The position numbers were made by a program, and so were the translations under genes. Below the pieces are notes generated by a model that did no database searches, was not told where the DNA came from, and saw only the letters and a program-made list of their open reading frames with translations. This document shows positions 35,901-49,009 of a DNA stretch of 64,000 nt, piece after piece. Every line of letters begins with the position of its first letter. Positions within the stretch are counted from its first letter, which is position 1. The stretch comes from Trochalopteron elliotii (taxonomy: Eukaryota > Chordata > Aves > Passeriformes > Leiothrichidae): positions 542,846 to 606,845 of the forward strand of contig JANPWX010000448.1 in the NCBI GenBank assembly GCA_024734555.1. Reading direction: 5' to 3'.

Positions 35901-35924
35901 AGATAGATAGATAGATAGATATGT
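35901..35924 (+). repeat. (AGAT)6 tetranucleotide microsatellite
   Basis: Six perfect AGAT units are followed by a short AT-rich run. Confidence 0.95.
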
Positions 35925-36327
35925 ATATATTCTCTTTCTGTGAATACAGATGAAGCTGCTGGGTTTCTCCTTTTCTTCTTCTGGAATATTTTCTGTGTAC
36001 TGAGGGAAATAAGGCAGTTCATTCCCTCTGGCTCTGGGTAGCAGCAGGAGAGGGAAAGCTGCTGGCTCCTCAGGCTGCCTGGGGTACCCCAAGCTTTGCT
36101 GTGAGGGATCAGGAGAGCTTTAGGGGCCCCTCCAGAGCTGGCACTGCAGGGAGCAGCAAGAAATCCCAAATGTGCTCCTCTCCTGCCCTGGTGCTTCCTG
36201 CAGGGAGAAATGGAAAACGTGCTGCCAATCTGGAGCTGTGAGGTCCACTCCTTCCCTTCTCCTCCTCCCCCTCCATCCCCTCTGGCACTGGGAATAAAGC
36301 TGTCACCAAATGGAGTGTCCCTCGAGT

Positions 36328-36441
36328 GACAGGCTCAGGGGGAGCTGGGGTTGTTCTCCAGCCTGAAGAGGAGACAACTCCAGGGAGAGGAGACCCTGCT
36401 GTGGCCTTTAATACTTAAGGGAAGCATGGGAGAAAGATGGG
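36328..36441 (+). mobile_element. CR1 LINE, 5' part of a copy split by an LTR
   Basis: The sequence GGGGGAGCTGGGGTTGTTC and the following CAGCCTGAAGAGGAGAC match the region just upstream of the CR1 3' UTR. The copy breaks at 36441 and continues after the LTR insertion. It is a 5'-truncated, non-coding remnant. Confidence 0.75.
36436..36441. repeat. Left target-site duplication GATGGG of the nested LTR
   Basis: The hexamer GATGGG belongs to the CR1 host sequence and is repeated right after the LTR at 36748-36753. Confidence 0.83.
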
Positions 36442-36747
36442 TGTAGCCCTGGTTTTGTGCCTGAGATGTTTTGGTTTTCTGAAATTCTTTTCCCAGGGAA
36501 TTTTCTGTAAACAAGAGAAGTGTTTTTTGTAAACTGTACTTTGTTATTCATTCCCTTTCCTAGGAGGGACTTCTTCTTGATGTCCCTCTGGTCTGACCAA
36601 TGTGATTGAAGAGGTTTGTCTTTGTGTCACCAATCGAATTGGTCTGTGTGAAATAGTATATAAGGGACACACATCCCAAAAACAAAGGAGTCATTTTCAG
36701 CCTTCTGAAGCTTGGAGTCTGTTTTGTTGTGGTATAAAACAGTGTCA
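36442..36747 (+). mobile_element. Short solo LTR nested in a CR1 element (306 bp)
   Basis: The element starts TGTAGCC and ends GTGTCA, and is bounded by a perfect GATGGG duplication (36436-36441 and 36748-36753). The flanking DNA on both sides is CR1 sequence that becomes continuous when the insert and one GATGGG are removed, which fixes the edges independently. Inside are a TATA-like GTATATAAGG at about 36656-36665 and two CCAAT-type motifs in inverted order (GACCAAT near 36596, ATTGGTC near 36639). The size, TATA position and 6-bp duplication resemble short alpharetrovirus-type LTRs. No canonical AATAAA is seen and no internal retroviral genes are present. Confidence 0.87.
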
Positions 36748-36753
36748 GATGGG
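36748..36753. repeat. Right target-site duplication GATGGG of the nested LTR
   Basis: Exact copy of 36436-36441; CR1 sequence resumes here with GACAGATTTTTTAG. Confidence 0.83.
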
Positions 36754-37036
36754 GACAGATTTTTTTAGTGGGGAGACAAGGGGGGATGGTTTTAAGACTA
36801 AAAGAGGGTTGGTTCAGAATCAGTGTGAGGGAGAAGGTTTTTGCTGAGAAGGTGCTGAGGCCCTGGAATGGATTTCCCAGAGAAGCTGTGGCTGCCCTTG
36901 GATCCCTGGAAGTGTCCAAGGCCAGGCTGGATGGGGCTTGGAGCACCCTGGGATGGTGTCCCTGCCCGTGGCAGGGGTGGGACTGGATGAGCTTCAAAGG
37001 TCTCCCCCAACCCAAATCTTCCAGTGATCCTATGAT
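36754..37036 (+). mobile_element. CR1 LINE, 3' part of the split copy
   Basis: This continues the CR1 3' UTR: GCCCTGGAATGG, CCCAGAGAAGCTGTGGCTGC, CCTGGAAGTGTCCAAGGCC, GATGGGGCTTGGAGCA, CCCTGCCCGTGGCAGGGG, and the tail ATCCTATGATT typical of CR1 3' ends. It differs clearly in wording from the CR1 copies at 27.1 and 35.6 kb, so it belongs to another subfamily. Confidence 0.85.
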
Positions 37037-39071
37037 TTAATTTTGGACTCTCAGCTTTCACCACCAGTTTAATAGAAAACACTGATTTTTTTCCACACAG
37101 GCTGCCTATTTTAGTGGTACATGATGTAGGTCAAATTCTGATTGTTTTACTGTTCTGTTGACTGAGTTTCTATTTATTAACAAAAATTTCTCAGCTTTTC
37201 AGAGACACACTTTTGATTTCAAGGTACTTCCCAAATGTCTCCTCCTTTAATTAATCATTTATGAAATTAAATTTCACTATTCAAAAACACCCTCAAAAAC
37301 TAATATCTGAAAATGAAGGCTTGTCTGTATAGCATCTATAATTATTTTCGTGTATTTTTTTCACAAAACAGATCTAGGCTAATGTCAAGTTCAGCTTCCT
37401 GCTATAATTTAAATTTTCCTGGTGTGTTTTTTAAAGACTGCAACTGATAGCCATCTCTTATTGAAAGAGCACCAGTTTTGCAATTGAGTGAAAATGTGAA
37501 ATGCAGAGAGAACTGTTATTACTGAGGTCATATTAGCTGTGAAGATACTATTTCTCATTGAAGGCATTTAAAAGTAATATATTTTAGAAAATATTACTAT
37601 GGCTAAAAAATCTTAAGTTACTAAACTTAATTAATAAGCAATATCCTACCTCATAAATGATAACTACAAGACACCACTTGAGTTCTGTGGTTGGCAAGGA
37701 TACTTTTTCAGAAGTTTAAATATCTGCTAAAATCATATTTTATCAGGATTTTTAATGTTAAACAACATTTATTTTGCAGTTTTTGTGCAATTCAACGGTG
37801 GCACAGTGTTGTCTCAGTTTTTATTTCACTCATAGGTATTAGTGACTAGAAATAATCTAGAAATACTTGTACTGTGGCATTTGCTTTGACTACTTCAATT
37901 ACCATCTCTTTCCCACTTTTCTACACTCAGCTTTTTCTGTTTCAACATCAGAAATTCAGAAGGCAAAGTTGTGCCATTAATTCAATTAAGTTCCTTGCTG
38001 TCTGAACTTTATTGGCTTTAAGTGACTCATTTTGGAGTTTATGTGCATGTGTATGCTTTGTCTGCTTAGATCTTTTAAAAGAAACAAAATTAGATGTATC
38101 TTGAACTTATAAGGCTTTTCTTTTGTGGTTTTTCATGTAAAAGGAACTGAAGAAGACAAAAAAATGATTCATTTAACTGCATAATTAGTTGGGCAAAGAG
38201 GTCAATATTATTATCTCAGAGCTCTGAGGTTTGTGTGTTGGTTGCTTTTGGTCTAGGACAATAAGAGGACAGATATTTCATTTGTGTATGAGGTCATCAG
38301 CACAACTTTGGAGTGGGATAATCACTTTCAGACAGGCAGTGTAGTAACAACTTTATTTACCCTGTTTTACCTCATACAGCTTCTTGTGGGATGAGACAGA
38401 AGCTTCTCACTAGAACCTACATTTTTGTATCTGCACATTGGAGGAGGCAAAGAGCACAAAAGTTCACGGCGTATTTTGAAAGTTTTACTTTACCAAAGTA
38501 CATTTGGATGATTTTACTCTCTCAGTGAACAGCAGTTGAAGTGGGAACTGCTGACAACAAGGTGACAGGAGGCCCACAGCCACTGAAGAATTGAGAAGAA
38601 GATCTTGGGGTAGCAAATGTGGGATCTTAGACCAAGAAGTGGTTGTAGCCTGAAGTGAAAGACAACATCTCTGTGTATGGGAAGTGTTGATAGCCAAGCC
38701 CAGCTGAAGAAATCAATTTGAAGTCCTTTGTAAGCTCTTTCATACATGACCTATCCATAAGTCACTTACATGATCTGAAATTAGCCTGTACTTAATGAAC
38801 AAGTGGGATTTATTGCTGGTTTTCTGTGTGCAGTGTGTTATTTAGTATCTAGCGCCTTAATTTTTAGAAAGTTTCCCTCCCACACTTGTAACACCTCTGG
38901 GAAGGCTGCACCTTTCGCTTTGTGTTTCAGCTTGGCACTGGGGGAATGTGACAGGAACAAGGCTGTTTGTCTTCTTCCCCCTTCCATCTCCCCAGAGCAC
39001 TGTCAGCTGCTGTGGGGAGGGTGCCCAGGACCTTGCCATGGATCTTTGATGTGTTTTATCTTCTTTTTTTG

Positions 39072-39484
39072 CCAGAGTTGGGGTTAAATTCTTGTTCGGT
39101 CTCAGATGTTTATTAATTCTTATCTATGTTACAGTCTCACAAACCATGACTTCTACAGCACTTCTAACTAACAAGCTATAAATGGCCCCTATCTCTCTCT
39201 CTCTACAAGGCCTTTTAAGGATAAACTGCCCAATTAAGAAATGACACCTCAATTATTTTGACTTTTAACCCAATAACCAACCACCCGTGGCCCGTCATGG
39301 GGACTTTTCTATCCAATTACAAAACACCACCCAGACCCATGGAGAAGAAGTGAAAAAGAAGGACTGGCCTCTTCTCTAAAACCTCCATCTTGCTTTATAT
39401 ATATATTACTGTATTCTAAAACCTTGAACTCTAACTTTTCCACCCTGTGATATCACACACTTCTATTCAAACCCCACACCCACA
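39072..39484 (-). mobile_element. Solitary LTR, minus strand, edges uncertain
   Basis: Read on the minus strand, the segment begins TGTGGGTGTGGGG, has a TATA-like run (TATATATATATAAAGC) near 39392-39407, a polyadenylation signal AATAAA near 39107-39112 and ends AATTTAACCCCAA. This layout is that of an LTR, and the sequence resembles LTRs common in songbird genomes, from memory. No clean target duplication was seen, so one edge may be decayed. No internal retroviral genes flank it. Confidence 0.65.
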
Positions 39485-42400
39485 ATCCCAGTGCTGTCAC
39501 TCAATTTTGGAAGCCTTTTCCATGGCCTCAGGTCAAATACAGTGTTTGCTTGGGGGTCAGTGCCTGTCAGCACAGAAAGGCTGAAATTCCCAGTGCCCAG
39601 GGTTCCAACAGATCTTGTCCATAATTCCCTCACAAACACAGTGCTGGGTCACGCTGGCTGCTTAGAGACTGAACAGGCTGTGTTTTTGACACACTTATTC
39701 CATAATTTGAATGTCTCCTAGCACAAAGATTTTTAAGGGATTGTTATGTTATGTAAATCTTGTGTTTATATTGGCCATGCTTGGGATTGTATAGGATCTG
39801 CGTTTTCCATATTGATAAGCATTTTCATTTTTGTTTTCTTCCTTAAAACTGAATGCAGTCCAGGAGCTGATGGATACAGCCTTTATTCAACACCCATCAT
39901 ATCATAGTAGCAGGAAGTAAACTCAGATAAATATTATTTGAATGATCTTTGACTTTATTTTGGTTTGCTAATCTGATCAATTATCCAGAGGTTTAATTGC
40001 ATTCTCCTGATCAGTAATGCTAATAATTATTTCAGTTTTATCATATTATTAATTAATACTATCGAAAGAAGCCCATATGATTATTTCATTATATATAGTT
40101 ATTAGTGAGCTGGAGAAAGTAGTAAAGTTCAACAGAAGCCTGGTTTGACAGCATTTTTCCTCATAAATATCGAATAATTTTTTTATTAGATTGAACATGT
40201 GCAAGGAAAAAAAAAAAAACAAACTAAAAAGGGAGAGATTTTGGGAGGATCAGGTGAAACAGCCAGAAATCTCAAACAAAAAACTTCTGCTTCTCATGTA
40301 AAAGAATACTTGTTGGGAATAGTGTAAGGTATTATTTTTAACCTGTGATCAGCACATAGGGCTGCCAAGGACCGCAGTTATTTCAAATTCTATATGACTT
40401 GTTGGTTTGGGGTACTTTTCCCAAATAAATACGTTGCTGAGATTTACACACCTGTAATTTTTAGTTTCTACTTGTGCTCTGTTAAATGCACAATCAAGTG
40501 CATTTCCAGCCTCCTGGTTACTCTGAAAACTTAGTCTGTAAGTTTTTTACATAGTGAAAACCTATTTTGCACACAGGTGACTCAGTTTGATTTACCCTGT
40601 AACTCCTGGATTAAGCTTCTTTTGCAGACCAGATGTGCCCTCTTAAAAGGCAGAGCTCCCAGTGTTTTGCTTGGGTGACCTGAGGAATTAGATTTTCCAT
40701 GAGAACCTGGAGTGCAGGAGCATCCCATATTTTCTTTCCAAAACAGAGCACCATCTTACCCAGCAGGATTTTATTTGGCTGCCTGTGGTCCAATGCCTGC
40801 TTTGTTTTAATGCACTTTGTGTTGAGATTCACTGAGGTGGAGGCAGGCAGCAAAAGAGGCTCTCTTAGAATGTCTCAAGCCATATTTTAAATTGGATTAA
40901 GGTGAGAATTGTGCTTTCCTTGTAGAATCCTCCCTTGGTCGTGTCTATGCCAAGAGCTGATGTGCTCAAGCCTAGCCCCCCACGAGGTGAACAAAGCAAA
41001 AACTGTTTGGCACACTCTCCTCCTGAGCCTATCCTCTCACTCAGGATAACTCCTCCTGAGCATGAGCTGGAGCAAGGATGGCACTCTGAGGTGTGTGATT
41101 AAAATACTCCAGTGGTGGGTTTCCCTGGGAGAAGCTGGAAGTGTTCCGTGTGGTTTGACACCGCCGCGGATCCGGGCCGTGGTGTGTGACAGGCTCTTGG
41201 TCATCCATGGAGCTGCTGCTCTGGGCTGGCAGGGAGAGAAGGGGGAACAGAGCAGGGCTGTGTCCCTCAGGCCCATCTCACATGAGAGGTCTGAGTGTCA
41301 GGAGAGATCTGGGATCTCTCTTCTTGTCCTTGGAGATCAGGTTGGGTTGAAGCGTGCTCCCCTGCTGCTCCCAGCACTCCCCTGCCCCTGTGCCTGAGCT
41401 CTTTTTGCTTTACTCTGATGTTTGCAACTAGGTTACCCAGTGCTTGCTGTCCTTCACAGCTGTAATTAGTTTTTGGTGATCCTGGTGCTTTTTTCTGTTT
41501 TTTTTTTAAATTTTTGCCTAACTGCAGTGACAACCCAGATGCTCCAGCTATTTTCCATGTTAACTTACTGATAATACTTGGAACTGCAATAATGCAAAAT
41601 CCTCTTTGTCATCTTTCAACAAGAGAGTTCTTTTTAGTCATTAAATCTGCTAAATGGATGGTTATCTATTTAAATCTGTTGCCAAAGTAATTAACCCTGA
41701 AAAGTAATTCCCCTGCCAAATCAAATCAGGGTTGGTTTATTCTGAAATTCTTTTTAAAAGACAGTAATTCCTGCCAGTAAAGACCAGGGTCCTTCAGAGA
41801 ATTCTGAAAGAGGTTTTAGAGTTGTGCCAATTTCCTTCTTTCAGGCTCAGTGGTAGAAGCAATTGAGTCACTTTTCTCAGTGTAGATATCCCCAGCAATC
41901 AGGGCAAGAGACCGTGTAATGATAAAGGTGTAAATGGGAAAACAGCTCTTGTTGGATAGAGAGCTTATCCCACCCCACACCTCACCAAGGCACTGATACA
42001 ACATTTCTTAAAAGAAAAATGAAATATGGAGTTATAAATACAGATGAGTATGGGATTGGGTTTTTTTTTCTTTTTTTCCCCCCAAAGGTTCATAGCTCAG
42101 CTCTGAAGCAAAGATAGCAGAGGGGTGGCAAATTGCAACAGAAGATGAGGGGGCAAGATGGCAAGGCAGGAGGTCAGTGGGGCCAGAATATCTGGAGACA
42201 GCAGTTGCTGGGCCCTGTTTAGGTTTTTCTCTGGTTATGCAGATTAAAATACCATTTTTCAGAACTGTGGCGCAGTCAGGGATTTTTGAGTATGGAAACT
42301 TCCTGCTGTTTGTTTCTACTGTGTTCCCAGGAAATACAGCTTAACTCATGGCTTTTGTAAATAGGCAAGATGATAGCAAATGATTATTCCAAACAAAATA

Positions 42401-43299
42401 GCTGATGAATTGCTGATACCTGAGCATAAATATCCTCTTAAAGCCCTCAGGAGTAACTGCTCACCTGAAGGAGAGTGCTCAGGCACTAATGTCCTTCAGG
42501 ACAATGTGTTTGGCCTCAGTAGGCACAAGTTTTTCTTTACTCCTCAAGTGAGTCTTGGGCTCGGGAATGTAATAAAAATTTTAACACTAGGGCTGTGGTT
42601 TTGCATACTCAAAAAACCCACAAACCCTTCTGTTTCCCTAGAACACAAATGTGGAGTCCTGCTGGCTAATTGGAGGAATTGTCTCTAAATTTTTGCCTTT
42701 TTTGTTAATTAACATTTTTTTAAATTATAGCAGCCAAAGTCCTAAACTGCAATAATTTTCAGATAATTTTCAGACTTGAGGGGGAAAAAAAAATCTTCCC
42801 TGGTTTTCTTTTTTCCTCTTAATTTGCCCATGGGCAGGATGACATTCCCAAGGGAATTTTGTGCTTAGACTGCAATATGCAGCACAACTACTAAAAGTGC
42901 CATGGATTTAATCATGTGTGCCTTTGGAAGGGCACCAACACCAGATCATTGCCCTCCAAAAGAGACAGAAAGGGAGGAATAGCACGGGATTGCTCTGTTC
43001 CCTCTGGCTTCTCTTTGTGCTCTGGCTTGGCTGGAGAATTCTCCCTCTCCCTGCGTGTGGCTGGACACCACTTAAAGAACAGGCAGCTGCAGTGTCAGCT
43101 CGTGCTGACATTTGCACTCACAAGGAGCCTCGTGCATTGACCTGGTGTTGATCTCACTCACTGTGGCTCAGGCTGAGTGAAATCCTCAGGTTCAGTTCAG
43201 CTTCTCAAACCAGGCCTGAATTCCCTTCCCCATGTTAGTACTGCAAAAGCTTTAAAGCTTTGAGCCTTGTTGGACTTCAACCCTGTGTGTTCTCAAAAG

Positions 43300-43352
43300 G
43301 CTGGGACTAGATGGTCTACAGAGTCACCTCCAACCCCATCCATTCTGTGATG
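43300..43352 (+). mobile_element. CR1 LINE 3' tail remnant
   Basis: GGGACTAGATGGTCTACAGA, CACCTCCAACCCCATCCATT and CTGTGATGC form a short CR1 3' end. Confidence 0.75.
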
Positions 43353-46300
43353 CTAAATGCTTTAACTAAAAGATTTGGAATTAAGAGAGTTGGTTTGGGT
43401 TTTTTTCTGGAATGCAGAAAATCCGAGTCACTGACTGAGTTCATGGTGTAGATAACCCAGGTCGGGGCCTTGCTGGAAGCAGCACAGGTGGCAGGACAGC
43501 TCTGGGATGTGTTGGCTCTGTAACCAGGGAATGATGTGCTCCTCAGGGCAGATACTCTGCAGGCTCCAGTTTTGTTTTTGTGCTTGCTTAAATCCACTTT
43601 TCCACATCATACGAGGCCTGAGATCACTGCAGAGGCTGGAATCACAAGCTTGGAAGACGTCAAAGAGTCCATGGGTGAATCTCAAGACTGGTTTAAATAC
43701 AAGTCCTGGAACAATCAGTGACTCCAGACTGAGACTGCACAAGGGGAAGACCATTGAAAAAGGAGTCCAAGGGAGATGGGATGGAGCTCTGGCTCCTCAT
43801 GGTGATTTCTACAAATCTTGCTAACTCATTGTTAGCTCAAGCACGTAGACCACAGTCTCTTGAGAGACAATGACTTACCTTCAGGCTTCTGAACTCTTTC
43901 CTTTTTCTTCCCCCAAACTGGAGTGCTTTGCCATTTTATGCAGATGTTTTTCCTTATTCCATTGAGTTATGTAACAGAACAACTGGTTACATCTGTTACT
44001 GTTCAATTTAGCTTTTTAGGTCACTTTCAGAGGCCAGCAGTGCCTTTCCAGGGTATTGAATCCATTGGTGTGGCATTGACTCAAACCTAAACAGGGGATT
44101 CCACCATTTTGTGTGGCTGTAATTACTATTCCATACAAAAGTATACAAAACTGACACATGATTCTTTGCTAGGCTGCCTGTTCTCCTAATCTTTGTGATT
44201 ATGAATTTGCAGTGCATAAGCACACAAAAATAAAGTTAAAAGGATATAAAGGCTGCTTTTTGCTGCATTCAGCTGTGAAGAACTTAATTAAGTAGGCGGT
44301 TAAGGAAACACAAATTGTAACTTGTTTTTATAGATATTACTGTGAGCTGCCATCTATGCCTGGAATGAGTTTTATTCATGAAGATCTTGACTTCTGCCAA
44401 ATGTCTTCTACTGGCCTAAAAACACATTATTTAACTTTGGGATTTAATGTGATTTCCTTTATCCACATCCAGCACATAACACAAAGAATAACTTCCCACC
44501 TTTGGTGTGAATGCAGTTCTTTCCTTGAGTGTTGACTTTGGCCTTATCCCAACCTAATAAGAACACCAAAGAAATAGAAATGAAAGGTGTCACCCTTGAA
44601 AAACTACACATGTACAAGCAGTTTTAACTTGTGATTTCCATAATTGTTAGCCCCTGGTTTTGACATTATTTTAGGCTGTCTTTATTTAAGGAATAACAGC
44701 CCTTCAAAATATGTCACATTTAAAATACGGGTGACAAAAGAGTTTCTATTTCCAGAAAAATAAATGTTGGGTTTTTTAGGTTTCTCTGCACCAAAAAAAT
44801 AATCACATAATGTTAAATCTTGTATGTCCCAAGCTGTGATTTGGGGGTAGCTCATTTGTTTTCACTGGCTTGTTTGGAAGGAGAAAGGAAAGTCTTCTGG
44901 ATTCTATTTTAAACATTAGAATGCTATTGTGATTCTTGCATTTAATTCACTACCTGGTGGGAAAAACACTGAATTTTTTTCCCTGTCACTGTAGTATATC
45001 GAGCTTTTAAATGCATTTCTTTGGTGCTCTCCTGGCTGGAGATGTTTGATAAAATGTGGATGGGTTGATAGGCATACAGACCAAGGGATTGATTTATTTG
45101 GGTGTAAACATAATTTATAGAGGTCTGTAGGTACACTCCTATCTCCATATATGCATACATATATATCAGAGAAAGCAACACATTGTGTAGAAAATACTAA
45201 TTGTAGGGTTTAAATTCTTCTAGAATTGTAGGAAGGCATTTTTGCTTTTTGATGGTGGTCTGACAGCATCCCAGTCTCCAGGATGTCAAGTTTTCAGGAG
45301 AGAACATGCATGTTCCTGGAGACAGCTGGTAGGATCTAATAATGTTTGAGGGCTAAAAATCTAACTCTACTTAACAGCCTTCCCAGTTTGCTTCCATTCC
45401 CATTTCCAGGCTGTAAACAGCATTTTAGCATTCTGATGCTGATGATAATTTGTGCTGATGTTACTATTTTACAGTTAAAAAGGTGATGATTATGTTCTTC
45501 TGCTCTCTAGTTTTTACCTGTGCCTAAGCAGAAAGTCATTGAATTGCTTCATTTTTGTCAGGGCTTTCTAGAGGCGATGATGTATTGAAGCACAGCCTCA
45601 GCTGCATTTCTAAACTAACCATATGTCCATTGAAGGCTTGCATATGTTTAGCTAAGCTTGGTTGACTTGATCCTTAAAGCAAGCCTCAGCAGCAGTTTAT
45701 AGTAGAGTTTTAAATGGATTAAATGTGGGGAGATGCAGATAGTGGCTAAAATTGTTGATAGTAACTAGCTGGGGATGGAAGGAGCTGACCCCAGGGACCT
45801 GCCTTTCAAGTCTTGCTGGGGATTGGAATGTGCAGCTTGACAGAGTGAGAAGACACTTTGAATATTCCCAGTTTGGAGGAGTAGGATGGTACCTAGTGGA
45901 GGTGGTTCTAGACTGCACATATTTTAGCTATAGCAACGCAGATTTTTGTCTCTTTACTCCTACTTCTAGTGTTTTCTGAATACTCCCTAAACGCCCGTGC
46001 AGCAGCAGTGAACCTTGATTAAGTGATGGAACATAATTGAAGGAATTAATAGTGATTCCGTGTACAAATGCCTGACCTAAAGCTGAAGCTAACAGCAAAT
46101 AAAATATTATTGTTTCCAGAGTGTGTTTTCATTGTAGGTGTGGTATAAAGTGGGTATTCTGGACGTGGATATCGACAGGGGAAACCTTTGATCTGCCCCA
46201 TCTTTATCAAACAAGCTGAAAGGGAAAGCTATTTTCAAAGCTGGTTGTCTTTATGGCTGCCATAGTTAACCTGAGCCTTGCTAGAGTTAGACACAACCTG

Positions 46301-49003
46301 CTCCATTTTAACACTAAGTTTATAAGTACTGTGCTTCCTACTAATGGCTACAGGAGCGAAACCACTTTTCCAAGGACCTAGACCTTTCCATGGTTATCTG
46401 TAACTGACTAAGAGAATTCTGAAAAAGAGGCAGCACTGTAATTTTATCTGTGATGAGCTGCTTTCAAGGAAGGTTTTACATTCTGTTCATGCACAGAGTG
46501 TTTTGCATGTGGAGGTTTCAGAATGTTTCTGTTGTTGTTCCTTATAAAAAAACCCTTGTTTTTCAAATGGAACGTGCAAAGGCCTTAATTTAGACTACTA
46601 AATACAAATGATTGAATACATCTTGAACATGAGGAAATAACTCTGGCAGCATCACCTCTTCCCTCACCTGCACTGCTGGTGATCATCTTGATACCTGGTT
46701 TACGTTATGACTCAACAGAAAATCTGGGTTGATATTTCTTGTAATAGATCCTCTGCAGGTCAGGGATGTACTGTAGAGCCTATAAAATTATTTTCCCTGG
46801 GGAAAGATTTATGTTACTCATGGCTTAGAAACATCTCTTTCAGTGGGTGGGAAGACCAGCCTTTGCTTTGTAAGGAAACAAAAATTTCAGCAAGAGCAGA
46901 ATTTTTGGGATTGGCATCTTCAGGTTCCATGTATCACCTTACACAGCAGCAACAGGGAATGTCAGGACGTTGGTCTGGAGCTGGACTTTGGGGAACTGTT
47001 AATTTATTTGCTGTATTGAAGCTGTGGGGATTTATTTCATTGCAGCTTTTGAGCCTCATATTTTTCTGCAGGGAAAGAAACTGTGTTGGAACCTTAAATT
47101 GGCAGCTTTTACTTTCAGCACTCAGAGGCAGGTTTGAATTTCACTGCTGGATTTTTTGGGTTGATTTAACTGTTCCCTGAGGCAGGTGTGGTCTGTGTTC
47201 AGGGGTCTTGTCTTTTCTAACATTTTGCTGAGTGTTCAGAGAAAACAACTTGTCTCTATGTCCTGGAGTGAGATATTTCCTGCAAAAAGGGAAGGACGAA
47301 GGAAACAGAAGCATCTGGGACAAGTTTCTTCACTGCTGTATGAAAGAAATCAGGCTTTTTCAATCTTTGGGGATAACTATTAAGATGAAGGTGAGTTTTG
47401 CCGTGATTTTATTGATAAAAGCCAGGTAGGCATGGAGCTGCAGAGGAACATACAGACTATCCCTAAAGCAGGTTTCTAATCTAGGAAAAGGAATCAAAAA
47501 TGTTCCTTCATGTGTCAAGTACTTCAGACTTCCCAAAGCTGAAGCTGACAACGAAATGCTTACTCCTAATATCCATTTCTTGGAACCTGACTGCTACTGT
47601 GGCAGTAGTTCCACTCAGCTGCCTAATTTCATGTGACTTCTCTGGAATATTATAGCCTTGATTTTGAAGCTAAGAGCTCTGTTTCTCCTATTACCAAGCA
47701 GCCTGATTTAAATCATTTCACAGGAACAGAAAGCTTTTTCTCTAGAACTGAATCTACAAGTCCAAGCACATTAGTACCCTGATAGAAAGAGGGGGGAAAA
47801 TTTAAACAGGTATTTCCAGAATAACTTTTTTCCTAGGAAAATAACTTACAGACATTTCCTTCAATCCTGGAGATGCCATTTAATATTCGTCTACATTTTA
47901 ATGTATTTTCTTCACCTTTTCATGAGGAACTTGATATTAGTTTTGTTTCTCACAATTATTTGCCATTTTATGGGAAATGGAGAGATAGGAGACATTAATG
48001 AAATGCACTTCTGTTAATGGATTATGGCATTTCTGCATGTCAGTGGAAAAGCCTGGGTGGCTTTTTGCTTTAGTCCAGTGACCACTCTAAAAGGAAGTAG
48101 TTAAGAACTTTTTTGGGGGATAAACAGCATTCCCAAGTGGCTGAGGTTTGGATTGTTTACGTGGTCTTGTTAGAACCCCAGACTCTTCTTCCACACATCC
48201 AAGACATTTGTGAAATTGTTGTGTCCTTAGATTGAGCTCCAAGCCTTGTTTTTCAGCGAGTGTAGGAATGCCAGCACTAACAATGCCAGCTCACTAATTG
48301 TGTAAGCCCCGAATTTGAATAGAGAACTCCCGCTGCCGGTGTGATGTCCCTGCCTCCTGTGCCTGTTGTGATGTTAAAGGTCTTCCACAGGATAAATTCA
48401 GCGTTTTCTCCTCTGTCCTGCAGCATCCTCAGTGCTGCGGTCACAGCAGCCCGACAGGGACAGCTCTGCCCCTCCTTTGACATTGATACAGCAGCAATAT
48501 TTTCGGTGCAGTCGCCACCCTGCTGACGTGAAGGAGCTTTTGTTTGCTCAGTGAGTGTGAGCTGTTTGCTCAGGGATGATGCTCCGGAGGCAGCAGAAAA
48601 GCTCCTCTTATCAGCATTTCCCATCTCCCCTGCTGACGCGGCGCTGGCGCTGTGAACCCTGTAATGGAGCACACGCAGAATTAAACTGGAAATTAGAGGA
48701 TAATGGAAGAATTTTTTAGGGAGAGTGCAGCTCAGTGGTAGATTTGAGTCTGCTCCATGCTGCTGTTCTGGTAGGTTTAACAGAGGTTTGTGTTTCTATC
48801 TCTGTGCAGGAGGTAATGGAGCGTGAACTGGAGCGTATAGGAAAGGAGGAAAGCCTTCCCTGAACTCAAAATTCTAATTTTTGTGGGAAAGGATGAGGGC
48901 AGGAAAAGCTGAAAAGTGTAAGAACCAAGCAGTGAATTGGAAGATCTCATATGAAGCAGTCTGTGTTTTCCTACCATCGAGTTTATAAATAAATGGTGAA
49001 AAG

Positions 49004-49009
49004 AATTAT
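49004..49009. repeat. Left target-site duplication AATTAT of the solo LTR
   Basis: The six bases AATTAT here recur directly after the LTR at 49589-49594, marking the integration site. Confidence 0.83.

Larger units (their letters stand above)
17637..36327 (+). other. SHANK2: SHANK2 intron, proximal part
   Basis: This follows the phase-0 donor at 17637. It holds CR1 tails near 22.6, 27.1-27.3, 31.2, 32.9 and 35.5-35.8 kb, a 28-bp tandem duplication (26123-26178) and several microsatellites (30.4, 34.85, 35.4, 35.9 kb). The ORFs of 170-214 codons near 23.4-24.0, 26.8-27.4 and 35.6-36.2 kb are low-complexity or antisense to CR1 and show no protein family signature. No exon was found. Confidence 0.75.
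37042..49003 (+). other. SHANK2: SHANK2 intron, middle part
   Basis: This stretch between the two plus-strand LTRs contains a minus-strand LTR (39.07-39.48 kb), a CR1 tail at 43.3 kb and a locally CpG-richer segment at about 48.26-48.68 kb. The rest is ordinary AT-rich unique-looking sequence. The ORF of 157 codons at 46707-47180 resembles nothing I know. No exon was recognised. Confidence 0.7.

Noticed and set aside
35567..36169. Minus-strand ORF of 200 codons
   Set aside because: Part is antisense CR1 and part is microsatellite translation (repeating Tyr-Leu-Ser-Ile). It is not a gene.
46707..47180. Plus-strand ORF of 157 codons
   Set aside because: No similarity to SHANK2 or any family I recognise, no convincing splice sites, and no promoter.
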